Of a DNA stretch of 64,000 nt, positions 50,671 through 58,988 are shown piece by piece. Made by a program: the position numbers and the translations under genes. Positions within the stretch are counted from its first letter, which is position 1. The number at the start of each line of letters is the position of its first letter. Below the pieces are notes generated by a model. That model made no database searches. It saw nothing but the letters and a program-made list of their open reading frames with translations, and was not told the origin of the DNA. Source of the DNA: Halomarina pelagica (GTDB taxonomy: Archaea; Halobacteriota; Halobacteria; Halobacteriales; Haloarculaceae); the NCBI RefSeq assembly GCF_024228315.1, contig NZ_CP100454.1:1984001-2048000 (forward strand), written 5' to 3'.

Positions 50671-52038
50671 TCACTGCCGAAAGTCGTAGCTCGGTTCTGT
50701 TCCGACCGTAAACGTAACCCCCCAACTACCGGTCTTGGTCTGCGTGCTACCGTTGGGAGTGGTGAACGTCGATATCCACGGCTCTTCGTGCTGTTGTCCA
50801 TCTTGGGGGTAACCTGCGGTGACGCTGAAACCGATGAGGTTCTTGCTACCTTCGATAGTGGTCGTCTCGTTTTCACCAGGGTAAGTCTTGGTCATCGTCG
50901 TTAGAACGCCGTCATCGGTTCGATAGACCTTCTCGATGAAGAGCACGCCGTAATCATTGGAGCTGATCGTGTAATCGCCCGTAATCGCCTCACCATCGAT
51001 CGACTCGCTTCGATTGAACTCGAATCCCGCTTCACCATACATGTCCTCGATATTAGCGGAAAAGAGCGTCTTATCGTTTTTTTCGAAGGAGAGAGCTAGT
51101 CCACTTCCGTAACTCGTCATGTGTGCCCTGATCGAGTTAACGTCCGACGGCGCATACCGCGTGTACTCGCCGTATATGTTCTCGTGGAGATGCCCATCGA
51201 CCGAAAGGACGGTTGGCGTGGGTCCCGGTGTGTTGTCTATACTTACTGCATACGGATAACCGTCTCCGCAGTTGGGCCGTTGATCAGTCGCTCCCCCGCT
51301 CTTTGCGACGACCACATCATCGACTTTCACGAGGGCTTTACCATCGATCGTAACTGTGTGGAGTTCTCCCGTGAATTTGTACGAGTCGTAGCCGTCGCTG
51401 ACCTTCCCCGAGAGGGTACTCCCGTCGGCGCTGAGTTCGTCGTTGGCAGTCCCGCCGCGGACAGGTGTAATCTCCCCCGATACGGTAACCTTGTAGCCCG
51501 ATACATCGGAACTCTGCCCGTCGATGACTAGCGTGTGAGTCCCATCATCAGGGGTGCTGTCTACGTCACACGAGGCACTATCGGAACCGTCGCCCGAGGA
51601 CCCGTCGTCCGTCTCAGTCGGCGTGTCGGTGGGCGTTTCGGTTGGCGTCTCCGTGTCTGATGGGGTTTCGGTCGGCGTCTCCGTCTCCGTCGGCGTGTCC
51701 GCCGGCGTCTGGGTCGTCGTCCCTCCCTCGTCGGTCGTGTTCGAGTCCTCGACCGAGTCGTTCGCCGGCGTGGGGGTTTCGTCGTCCGTCGACGCGTTCT
51801 CGCCGCCCGCGTCGGTGAGGGTGTCGGTCGAGTTGACCGTGTCCGCGGTGTCGTTCGCGGGGACCGAGGCGCCGCCGCCGAACAGCCCGGAGGCACCCCA
51901 CAGGGCGAACGCGCCGACGGCGACGACGATCACCGCCGCCGCGACGACGACGACGGTCATCCCGCCGATCGATTCGAGTATGCTGGCGTCCGCGCTGGCA
52001 CCGCCGCCGGAACGCGAACGACGCCTGTCTGATGGCAT
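50671..52038 (-). CDS. Surface-exposed stalk protein, membrane-anchored
   Basis: A 455-residue protein. A basic N-terminus is followed by one TM (about 32-55, MTVVVVAAAVIVVAVGAFAL) and a Thr/Asp/Glu/Pro stalk (about 65-165) built on repeats such as TPTETETPTETPSDTETP. An extracellular beta-rich domain follows (about 170-455) with two Cys and little charge bias. Codon use in the C-terminal domain is much less G/C-rich than in the surroundings, suggesting transfer of that domain. The ATG at 52038 has TATA-like GTTTATTG about 28 nt upstream. Function unknown. Confidence 0.75.
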   Translation of the reverse strand: MPSDRRRSRSGGGASADASILESIGGMTVVVVAAAVIVVAVGAFALWGASGLFGGGASVPANDTADTVNSTDTLTDAGGENASTDDETPTPANDSVEDSNTTDEGGTTTQTPADTPTETETPTETPSDTETPTETPTDTPTETDDGSSGDGSDSASCDVDSTPDDGTHTLVIDGQSSDVSGYKVTVSGEITPVRGGTANDELSADGSTLSGKVSDGYDSYKFTGELHTVTIDGKALVKVDDVVVAKSGGATDQRPNCGDGYPYAVSIDNTPGPTPTVLSVDGHLHENIYGEYTRYAPSDVNSIRAHMTSYGSGLALSFEKNDKTLFSANIEDMYGEAGFEFNRSESIDGEAITGDYTISSNDYGVLFIEKVYRTDDGVLTTMTKTYPGENETTTIEGSKNLIGFSVTAGYPQDGQQHEEPWISTFTTPNGSTQTKTGSWGVTFTVGTEPSYDFRQ

Positions 52039-52766
52039 CACGCGCGACGACTCTTGTACCAACAATAAACGCTCACGACCGTTTACTCGGGTAGCGTGTT
52101 CTTACCGAACATAAAGGTGCGAAAACACGACATTCCCTAATTATCTACGATACGTGATAGAAATATAACCCGCCGGATCGTCGGGGATCTCCTCCAAGGG
52201 GGTGCTCGACCGCGGGTGGGACGTGCCGCGTCGGTGGACGTGCCGCGTGCGCCCGTTCGAGAGCGCCGACGAGGTGCGTACCGGTCGGTCTCGGTGCGCA
52301 CGTTCGCGTGCCCCTCTCACGTCGACGCGTGGTAGGCGTGATACCGCCGCGCACGGAGGGTCCGGTGCGTCGTCTCGCCCGCGGCGGTCGGGGGTGGCGG
52401 TCGGGGGTGGCGGTCGGGGGTGGCGGGTCTGGCGGACGGTCAGCGACGACCCGTGGAGGAGCGCATGAAGACGATGCCGTCGGCCGATCCGACGAGCTTT
52501 CGCCGGGAGTCACACTCCGACTGTCGTCCGAGGAGTCGGCGGGCGAGTCCGACGGTTCGCTCGGCGCGGGAGGGGCATGCGTTCGAGACCGTGAGCGTGG
52601 TCGACCGGTGGGGATCAGGGTCGGCGGCCATGCTACCGCTTGGACGTCACCTCTAATAAACATGTCTGTGCCGAGTACAGAAAGCTTATTACGATTGAAT
52701 TGTCCTTCTGTCACTCCCGACGGGACGACGATCGCGCTCGGCCGGGGGTTCGAGAACCCTGCCCGG
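52039..52766. other. 728-bp region without a clear gene
   Basis: The first 110 bp is an A+T-rich promoter for the leftward stalk protein. From about 52,170 to 52,640 the DNA is G+C-rich, with a three-copy G-rich tandem repeat, and looks like decayed coding sequence without an intact gene-like frame. An A+T-rich stretch at 52,655-52,705 resembles a promoter pointing right, but its open frame runs antisense to the small leftward gene and is not convincing. Confidence 0.5.
52383..52421 (+). repeat. G-rich 13-bp tandem repeat, three copies
   Basis: GGCGGTCGGGGGT occurs three times exactly and is followed by GGCGGGT. Three runs of five G and one of three G within 45 bp could form a G-quadruplex on the plus strand. 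Confidence 0.8.
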
Positions 52767-52982
52767 TCACACGCGGACCGTCAGCGTCGTGTCGAACAGG
52801 GCGAGATCGAGGTCGTCGTTCTCGTCGACGCGGGCGTATCCGACGTGGCGCGTTCGGGGCAGCCGTCGGAGGTCGTAGTGACGGCGTACTTCCGCGTCGA
52901 TGCGCGGGAAGTGAGCGCCGATGAGGTCCCCGCTCCCGCGCAGGGTGATCCCCTCGGGACCCGCCAGTATCGCGTATCCCAT
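52767..52982 (-). CDS. Small acidic protein of unknown function
   Basis: A 71-residue frame beginning MGYAILAGPEGITLRGSG and ending LALFDTTLTVRV, with a plausible beta-rich pattern and haloarchaeal codon use. A TATA-like TTTATGG (minus strand, near 53006-53012) lies about 27 nt upstream of ATG 52982. The frame can be extended to a GTG at 53099, which would add 39 residues. I do not recognise the family. It is divergent from the amidohydrolase gene. Confidence 0.5.
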   Translation of the reverse strand: MGYAILAGPEGITLRGSGDLIGAHFPRIDAEVRRHYDLRRLPRTRHVGYARVDENDDLDLALFDTTLTVRV

Positions 52983-53128
52983 ACCCGTGACGAGGTGCGC
53001 CGCACCATAAACGTTCCCTAATACGTGTATGTTCTGATATTGGGACAGTATCGAACGTCGACTGTCGTCTATCCGATAGCGCCGTTCGACGTCGAACACT
53101 TTTGGCCTCGTACCGCAACCCTCCGTAC

Positions 53129-54004
53129 ATGCTATCCGTCCTCGAACAGGAGCGCGAACCGCGTGCCGTCGACGTGCACGCCCACCAGCCGACCGCCGAG
53201 TTCCTCGAAGACGCGGGCGGCGAGATGATGCGCGACGCGGCGCGGAAGTTCGGCACGTCCATCGAGACGTGGGACTACGACGCTATGCGCGAGGAGTACC
53301 GCGAGGCGGGCGTCGGCCGCGCGGTCCTCCTCGGCTGGGACGCGGAGACCAACACGGGGAACCCGCCGGTTCCGAACGATTACGTCGCGGAGGTACGCGA
53401 CGAGCACCCCGACTTCTTCGTCGGCTTCGGGGGAGTGGATCCGCTGAAGGACGACTGCGTCGAGGAGGCGATCCGGTGCGTCGAGGACCTCGACCTCTCG
53501 GGGTTCAAGTTCCAGCAGATCGCCCAGGGGTTCGATCCGAGCGCACCCGAACACGAACCGCTCTGGGAGACCATCGCCGACCTCGGCGTGCCCGTCGTCT
53601 TCCACGGCGGGTCGTCGACGCTCGGCGCTGGCGCACCCGGGGGACGTGGGCTCAAGCTCAAGTACGGGAACCCGATGCTGATCGACGACGTGGCGGCGGA
53701 CCACCCCGACCTGCGGATCCTCGTCGCCCACCCGGCGTTCCCGTGGGAGCGAGAGCAACTCGCCATCTGCCAGCAGAAGGGGAACGTCTACATGGACCTC
53801 TCGGGGTGGCTCCCGAAGTACGTCGACGAGCAGGTGCTCCACTACGCCGGCACCGTCCTCGAGGACAAAGTGATGTTCGGCACCGACTACCCCATGATCC
53901 GCCCCGACGCGTGGCTCGACTCCTTCGAGCGGCACACCGACTTCCCGGAGTCGGTACAGCGAAAGATCCTCTGGGAGAACGCCGAGGCGTTCTTTGAGTG
54001 GTGA
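53129..54004 (+). CDS. Amidohydrolase 2 family TIM-barrel hydrolase/decarboxylase
   Basis: A 291-residue protein of the ACMS-decarboxylase-like amidohydrolase group. The metal-binding HxH is at 17 and 19 (VDVHAHQP), a His is in VVFHGGSS, another in LVAHPAFPW, and the closing Asp is in MFGTDYPM. These enzymes hydrolyse or decarboxylate cyclic and aromatic acids. Its closeness to phenylacetate genes might hint at aromatic metabolism, but that is only context. The ATG at 53129 follows an ACTTTTGG promoter element by about 28 nt. Confidence 0.88.
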   Translation: MLSVLEQEREPRAVDVHAHQPTAEFLEDAGGEMMRDAARKFGTSIETWDYDAMREEYREAGVGRAVLLGWDAETNTGNPPVPNDYVAEVRDEHPDFFVGFGGVDPLKDDCVEEAIRCVEDLDLSGFKFQQIAQGFDPSAPEHEPLWETIADLGVPVVFHGGSSTLGAGAPGGRGLKLKYGNPMLIDDVAADHPDLRILVAHPAFPWEREQLAICQQKGNVYMDLSGWLPKYVDEQVLHYAGTVLEDKVMFGTDYPMIRPDAWLDSFERHTDFPESVQRKILWENAEAFFEW

Positions 54005-54279
54005 GACGTTCTCGTGCCGCCGGATTCGACACGGGCTTCCGGGTTTCGGCCACGCTGACATCAACCTCGACACTCGGAGCGGTTTAATCCTGTACTATGC
54101 ATTTCTGCCCGGATCATTCGTAATCACTGGCCGCATCGGTCGTATCTATCCGGATCAGTTACCGGATATTCCACGCTAGTTGCGCGAATCGACGTACCTC
54201 GTCCCCTCAACTGCGGTCCCATGATCGCGATCCTCGTAAGACGAGAATCGGGGAGTGTACCGAGGCAGGCCTAACAGAG

Positions 54280-55020
54280 TCAGCAACACCAGACGTCGTC
54301 TGCATCGCTTTCTCTGACGGTTGCGTACGCACCTTCCCACGAACTACTCGAATTGTTCACGTTGAAGTTGATACCACCACTTGGCGAGACGCCAAAGCTC
54401 GCGAGACTCGCACTGTTCCACGTATGGAGGTATTCACCACGGACATAACGCTCTTGGCTCGTTGAAAGCTCCTCGATGCGGCAGCCGACGTAACCATACC
54501 ACGTCGTGTTCGTCGTGATTGCCCACTTGTCGTTGAACCAGTGATCGAAGCCGTTTGGTTCCGACTCCTCGAAGCCGATGTGACGACTATCGTTACAGTA
54601 CCACGTATAGTCCACGATGAGGTAGTGGTCGTCGTTCCATCCGACACCGATATGGTCCGCGTTCCCTTCGCCTGCGAACTGGTGGGTTTCGATGTCGAAA
54701 TAATAGTCGACATAGGTATCGACCTGACCGCCACCGTGGAATCGCGTCAGCGTGATATCGCCCGTGATCTCGTCGGTATCGATCTTCTGCGTCGTCACAC
54801 CACCATTCTGCGTTGTTGTGGCGTCACTCCCATTGCTCTCATTCGCCAGCGTGATCGTTGAGTCGCGATTCGGGAGCGCATCGACCGTTCGTTGCGTAGA
54901 CACCGTAGCACCGTGCTTCGTGAGATACTCGACGAAATTTGCGTGGTTATACGTCCGGTCACGAACGTCGAGGGCGTTTTGGTAAATTCGCTCATGTCGC
55001 GGGAGGCGGGCGCTCGTCAT
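54280..55020 (-). CDS. Secreted protein of unknown function; N-terminal Tat signal apparently frameshifted off
   Basis: The intact frame encodes 246 residues from MTSARLPRHERIYQ, rich in Thr/Asn/Trp and low in charge, ending DADDVWCC. Upstream of this Met the same frame continues NNRRRSFLAELGATSV then ALSALP, a clear Tat signal, but it has no start codon. An ATG at 55106 is out of frame by one base. Adding one G to the four-G run at 55100-55103 (plus strand) would restore a full-length precursor. So this is either a phase-variable or mutated gene, or a base-calling error. The base composition is lower in G+C than its neighbours. Confidence 0.6.
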   Translation of the reverse strand: MTSARLPRHERIYQNALDVRDRTYNHANFVEYLTKHGATVSTQRTVDALPNRDSTITLANESNGSDATTTQNGGVTTQKIDTDEITGDITLTRFHGGGQVDTYVDYYFDIETHQFAGEGNADHIGVGWNDDHYLIVDYTWYCNDSRHIGFEESEPNGFDHWFNDKWAITTNTTWYGYVGCRIEELSTSQERYVRGEYLHTWNSASLASFGVSPSGGINFNVNNSSSSWEGAYATVRESDADDVWCC

Positions 55021-55222
55021 GGGAAGCGCACTGAGTGCGACGCTCGTCGCTCCTAGCTCCGCTAGAAACGAACGTCTCCGATTGTTGATTGTCTTTCCTG
55101 GGGCATTCTAAACGTCGTCAACATCTTACCGTAGGAGATATTATACGCTTCTATAATTAATGTCTAGATTGTGTAAATTAGCGCGATACTGTTATTTAGT
55201 AATGTGACGTCTACCAAATGAG

Positions 55223-55810
55223 ATGATCTCACGCCGCCGATTCCTCGAGGTAGGAGGAGTGCTTTCCCTCGGAGGACTCACCGCACTCAGTGGCTGTACC
55301 GCACTCGCAGATAGCATCACACCCGTCGAACCGCGGGTCAAACAGTCCTGGCAATTCGAAACCGACGCGTCAATCTTCGGGGACCATCCCCGAGGTGAGG
55401 TTCCGCAGGCACTCACGTTCGGAACCGTGATCCGAGATGCCGATGACTGGAACGCCCTCCGTTCGGAGTATTGGATAGAACGAACGGATCCTGCGAGCGT
55501 GAACTCGTTCACCACGGTGGACTTGGGGACGTCCTTCGTGGCGCTGTTCGGCGTGGTGCTCCCGCGTGGATTGGTGATGGATCCTGTCCGGGATACACTC
55601 TCCGAACAGCGACTCAGTCTCACGGCACGGATTATCGACGAATCAGAGATACGTCAGCGCCGCCAGTATCGTCCCTCCGAGTCAGCCGACGATGACGGGT
55701 GGTACGTCGCGAATCTGATCCGCGAGTACCGCCGTGACGGGGTAGTCCCTGAAACACTCGCGGTGACGCTTCAACAGCAGACCGCAACTACGCCCGACGA
55801 AGAGCCGTAA
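55223..55810 (+). CDS. Tat-exported lipoprotein of unknown function
   Basis: A 195-residue protein with SRRRFLE at residues 3-9 and a lipobox LSGC with Cys25. The mature part is about 170 residues (QSWQFETDASIFGDHPRGEV, then DVTLTARII-like strands). No known domain was recognised. Codon use is less G+C-biased than the chromosome average, like the facing gene. The ATG follows an A+T-rich promoter (GTTATTTAG about 30 nt upstream). Confidence 0.75.
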   Translation: MISRRRFLEVGGVLSLGGLTALSGCTALADSITPVEPRVKQSWQFETDASIFGDHPRGEVPQALTFGTVIRDADDWNALRSEYWIERTDPASVNSFTTVDLGTSFVALFGVVLPRGLVMDPVRDTLSEQRLSLTARIIDESEIRQRRQYRPSESADDDGWYVANLIREYRRDGVVPETLAVTLQQQTATTPDEEP

Positions 55811-55863
55811 CGGAGTTGCGTTTATATTGCAGCGTGCTAGTGGTGCGGCGATCTCAACTATCG

Positions 55864-55893
55864 ACCAACCGATCCGTGCACGGATCGGTTGGT
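55864..55893. repeat. Perfect 30-bp palindrome
   Basis: ACCAACCGATCCGTG (55864-55878) is followed at once by its exact reverse complement (55879-55893), with no loop. It lies 53 bp after the Tat lipoprotein stop and 110 bp before the acidic operon. It may be a dimer-binding operator, a bidirectional terminator or a mobile-element end. A weaker inverted pair TCGGTGA/TCACCGA (55906-55912, 55936-55942) follows. Confidence 0.85.
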
Positions 55894-56003
55894 GACACCT
55901 AACCATCGGTGAATCAGAGTATTGTTTGATTGATTTCACCGACGTCAGACCTTGCGAGTGCAACCCTAACCGCTTTGCGGATTTCCCGCGCAGTTCTCGT
56001 AGC

Positions 56004-56606
56004 ATGAAAGACACCCACGCGAGCGGGACGGACGCCACCGGCGAGCGAGTGCTTACCGACGGCGGCGAGGCCGAGGCGGCGGAGGAAGAATCGGACGAGG
56101 AATCACAGGAGGAAGAATCACAGGAGCAATCGGAGGGAGAGGAGGAGGAACAGGCCGAGGGGGGAGACGAGGAGTCGGCGGAGGCAGAGCAGGCGGGCGA
56201 GGGAGAGGAGACGAACGTCCTCGACCTCGACCTCCACGGCCTCGACCTCGACCTGCTCGGACTGGAGGTACATCTCGACGAGGTCGACCTCGACGTGATC
56301 GCGGTCGAGGAGGAAGGGAACCTCGTCGGAAATCTCCTGACGGCGGTGGCGCACCTGCTCGACGGCGGCCTCCAGGACCTGCTGAGCGGACTGCTCAACC
56401 CGCTCGACGGCGTCGGTGAGCGGCTCTCCGACGCGATCTCCGGGTTCTTCGATAACCTGTCGGGTTCCGCGTCGAACGCGCTCAAGGACGTCCCGGTGCG
56501 CGAGATCTTCGTTCAGGTGCTCGTCGGCGTCATCAAGCAGCTGCTGAGCAGCGATTCGTCGAAGAGCGGGAACGGCGAGGACGCGGAGGCAGAGGCGGAA
56601 GCATGA
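56004..56606 (+). CDS. Acidic amphipathic protein, first gene of four-gene operon
   Basis: A 200-residue protein. Residues 20-70 are almost pure Glu/Asp/Ser/Gln/Gly. A central part of alternating Leu and Asp (LDLHGLDLDLLGLEVHLDEV) leads into GNLVGNLLTAVAHLLDGG, which resembles, from memory, a motif GNLLGNLLCAVAGLLDGG seen in various bacterial secreted or hypothetical proteins. A helical region and an acidic tail follow. There is no signal peptide. Its stop overlaps the next start (ATGA). A CGCTTTGCGG promoter element lies about 30 nt upstream. Confidence 0.78.
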   Translation: MKDTHASGTDATGERVLTDGGEAEAAEEESDEESQEEESQEQSEGEEEEQAEGGDEESAEAEQAGEGEETNVLDLDLHGLDLDLLGLEVHLDEVDLDVIAVEEEGNLVGNLLTAVAHLLDGGLQDLLSGLLNPLDGVGERLSDAISGFFDNLSGSASNALKDVPVREIFVQVLVGVIKQLLSSDSSKSGNGEDAEAEAEA

Positions 56607-56947
56607 GCGAGGCGCTGACAGACCGTATCGATTACGGTGAACTCCTCGACGAGGTCGACTTCGAGGAGCTGTTCGCGGGCACGCAGTGGGAGGGCGTCTT
56701 CGCCGAGAACGGTGCTCCCGCCGACGGTGACGAGATCCTCTCGGGCGAGGATGGCGTCGGTGCCTCCCTCGGTGCCCGCATCGGCGAACTGCTCGGTGCC
56801 CTGCTCGGGGCGGCGCTCGGCCGCGTCGTCGGCGAGACGCTCCTCGCCGAACTGCTCGCCGACGACGCCGGGAGCGAGGAGGCCGACGACGGCGGTGACG
56901 GTGACGGTGACGCGGACGACGAGGGTGATGGCGACGATGGAGGGTGA
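56603..56947 (+). CDS. Acidic glycine-zipper protein, second gene of the operon
   Basis: A 114-residue protein. It begins MSEALTDRIDYGELLDEVDF; the middle (about 48-86) is a small-residue helix pair GASLGARIGELLGALLGAAL then GRVVGETLLAELLADD, with GxxxG spacings that could pack helices or touch membranes. It ends in a Gly/Asp/Glu tail. No signal peptide or known domain was seen. It overlaps the first gene by 4 nt and is followed 6 bp later by the third. Confidence 0.75.
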   Translation: MSEALTDRIDYGELLDEVDFEELFAGTQWEGVFAENGAPADGDEILSGEDGVGASLGARIGELLGALLGAALGRVVGETLLAELLADDAGSEEADDGGDGDGDADDEGDGDDGG

Positions 56948-56953
56948 GACGCG

Positions 56954-57706
56954 ATGAGTGACGACAGCTCGATCGGCGATCTGGTCGCGGAGGAGCTGAG
57001 CGACGCCGTCGCGACCGACGAGGTGGCCGAGGAGGTCGGCCGGCAACTCGGCGCGCGGGTCGGTCGGGAACTCGGGGCGAACGTCGGAGCCGCCATCGAG
57101 GCGGCCATCGTCGAGGGTCTGCGAGAGGGACGCTCGCTCGGCGAGGTGCTCGCGGACGCGAAATCGAGAGTCATCGAGAGCGTCCGCGACGTGCTCACCG
57201 ACCGCGAACTCCTCGAAGCGCTCTCGACGGCCATCCGCGAGATCGCCACCGAGGAAGCCGTCGGCCAGCTCACGAGCGCGGCGAAGTCGACCGCGGAGAC
57301 GGCATCGGACGCCGCGGAGGGGGCGGCCGAGGCCGCGAGCGACGCGGCCGACTCCGCCGCCGAAACCGCCGAGAGCGCGGCCGAAGACGCGACGGAGGCG
57401 GCGTCCGATGTGACCGGTACGGCCGAGGAGGGTGGCGAAAGCGCGGCGGAGTCGACCGAGGACGCGACGGAGTCGGCCGAGGACTCGGCGGAGTCGGCCG
57501 AGGAGGGTGGCGAGAGCGTCCCGGAGGCGGAATCGATCCTGCCCGACGACGTCGCGTCGCTTCGCGAGGAGACGTTCCGCGAACTGCTCGAGGTGATGTC
57601 CTACCGCGAACTCCAGTCGGTCGCGAAGGGAGTCGGCGTGAAGGCCAACCTCGAACGCGAGGAGATGACCGACCGGATCGTCGAGGAGTTTACGGGCGAC
57701 GAATAG
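56954..57706 (+). CDS. Acidic coiled-coil protein with C-terminal SAP-like domain, third gene of the operon
   Basis: A 250-residue protein. The N-terminal helices (about 8-90) show zipper spacing (EEVGRQLGARVGRELGANVG). About 95-185 is an Ala/Glu/Ser/Asp heptad-like repeat (AAEGAAEAASDAADSAAETA). The last 50 residues (LREETFRELLEVMSYRELQS ... TDRIVEEFTG) look like a SAP/HeH-type helical domain, often nucleic-acid-binding. The layout resembles phasin-like or LEA-like proteins in composition, but there is no firm assignment. Confidence 0.75.
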   Translation: MSDDSSIGDLVAEELSDAVATDEVAEEVGRQLGARVGRELGANVGAAIEAAIVEGLREGRSLGEVLADAKSRVIESVRDVLTDRELLEALSTAIREIATEEAVGQLTSAAKSTAETASDAAEGAAEAASDAADSAAETAESAAEDATEAASDVTGTAEEGGESAAESTEDATESAEDSAESAEEGGESVPEAESILPDDVASLREETFRELLEVMSYRELQSVAKGVGVKANLEREEMTDRIVEEFTGDE

Positions 57707-57740
57707 TTGCGCGCGGGCGACCAAGGGGACGTGATCGACC

Positions 57741-58544
57741 ATGGACGACGAACTATCCGACCGGATCGGCGAGGTGCTCGGGGACGCCGAGGCCCTCCTC
57801 GACGAGGGGGGAGCGTCGCGGACCGACGAACTCCACGAGGTCGCGGAGACGGCCTCCGGGCTGGTCGACGAGGCCGACTCGGTCGCCCTGCTGAAGGCGG
57901 TCGGTCTCACCGACGACGACGGCGAGGCCGACTACGCCTCCGTCCCGGAGGCGCTCGCCAAGGGCGACCCCGACCGGGTGCTCGACCTGGAGCGCCTGCT
58001 CCGGCTCTCGAAGCTCGCGCGCATATGGGAGGACGACGAGGCCGAGGACCTGATCGAGGACCTCCCCGACCTCTTCGCGACCGCCGCGGACGCCGATGCC
58101 GGCGACGAGACCGACGCCGCAGAAACCGCCGAGGCCAGCGACGAAGCGGAGGGAGAACCGGCAGAGGTCGAAGAACCGGTGGAGGTCGAAGAACCGGCGG
58201 AGGCGGAGGGAGCGCGGGAAGCGGGGGAGGAGACGGACGAGGGGGACGACGGGGACGCGCTGCCGGACTCGATCGACGGGTTCCGCGACGCGCTCGACCG
58301 AACCACCGCCGTCCTCTCGGGCTTCGGCTCCGACGAGGGCGAGGAGGAAGGGGAGGCGGAGGACGACGAGGAGGATGGCGACGGGGACGACGGCGGACTG
58401 ACCGAGAAGATCTCGGATCGCTCGTCCGGCGGGCGCTCGCGCCCGCGGTTCTCCTCCGCCATCTCGACGGTGCCCTCGTCGAAGCGCCGCGACATGTTCT
58501 CGACGATGTCGCCCGGGCGCAACCGCGACGAGGACCGGGACTGA
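57741..58544 (+). CDS. Acidic protein, fourth gene of the operon
   Basis: A 267-residue protein. The N-terminal 120 residues are helical and acidic (LSDRIGEVLGDAEALLDEGG, then LDLERLLRLSKLARIWEDDE). A central low-complexity Glu/Asp/Ala region is followed by a short conserved-looking helix (DSIDGFRDALDRTTAVLSG). The C-terminus is unexpectedly basic and Ser/Arg-rich (SSGGRSRPRFSSAIS, PSSKRRDMF). An acidic body with a basic tail suggests binding to a negatively charged partner. Function unknown. Confidence 0.75.
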   Translation: MDDELSDRIGEVLGDAEALLDEGGASRTDELHEVAETASGLVDEADSVALLKAVGLTDDDGEADYASVPEALAKGDPDRVLDLERLLRLSKLARIWEDDEAEDLIEDLPDLFATAADADAGDETDAAETAEASDEAEGEPAEVEEPVEVEEPAEAEGAREAGEETDEGDDGDALPDSIDGFRDALDRTTAVLSGFGSDEGEEEGEAEDDEEDGDGDDGGLTEKISDRSSGGRSRPRFSSAISTVPSSKRRDMFSTMSPGRNRDEDRD

Positions 58545-58598
58545 GTGCTACCCGACCTCCGGGGGTAGGTACTACCTCGCCCGGACCGAACGCCGGGC

Positions 58599-58982
58599 AT
58601 GGACGTGGATCAGCTCTTCGCCTCGATGCCGTTCGCCGACCTGCTGGGGATCGAACTCGCCGACGCGGGCGACGGACGCGCCGAGGGTCGCCTCCCGATG
58701 CGCGAGGGCCTCTCGTGGAACCCCGAGGAAGCGACCGCCCACGGCGGCGCGGTGTTCGCGCTGGCCGACACGGTGGGCGGTGCGGCGCTCGCCTCGCTCG
58801 TCGGTCGGCCGACGCCGACCGTCGACATGCGGATCGACTACCTCTCACCGGCCCGGCGCGATCTCGTGGCTCGCGCCGAGGTGGTTCGAGAGGGTGGTTC
58901 CGTCGGTACCGTGGACGTGACCGTCGAGGACGCCGAGGGGACCCGGATCGCGGAGGCGCGCGGGGTGTACAAGACGGGCTGA
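58599..58982 (+). CDS. paaI: PaaI-type hot-dog thioesterase
   Basis: A 127-residue acyl-CoA thioesterase. The catalytic region is SWNPEEATAHGGAVFALADT with HGG and an Asp typical of PaaI/COG2050 enzymes, followed by DMRIDYLSPARRD. PaaI releases CoA from hydroxyphenylacetyl-CoA or dead-end intermediates, freeing CoA in the phenylacetate route. It lies next to the epoxidase cluster but is separated from it by a divergent regulator. Confidence 0.88.
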   Translation: MDVDQLFASMPFADLLGIELADAGDGRAEGRLPMREGLSWNPEEATAHGGAVFALADTVGGAALASLVGRPTPTVDMRIDYLSPARRDLVARAEVVREGGSVGTVDVTVEDAEGTRIAEARGVYKTG

Positions 58983-58988
58983 GAGAGG

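Noticed and set aside
52145-52714. Minus-strand frame of 189 codons
   Set aside because: Pro/Arg/Ser-rich translation without domain, spanning a G-rich tandem repeat; likely non-coding.
52661-53021. Plus-strand frame starting behind an A+T-rich promoter-like stretch
   Set aside because: It is antisense to a small leftward frame with better codon use and a more protein-like sequence. It cannot be excluded, but evidence is weak.
53994-54179. 61-codon plus-strand frame after the amidohydrolase
   Set aside because: It overlaps the amidohydrolase stop, has no promoter and no recognisable sequence. The region to 54,279 holds only a short hairpin (CTCGT-AAG-ACGAG near 54,234).
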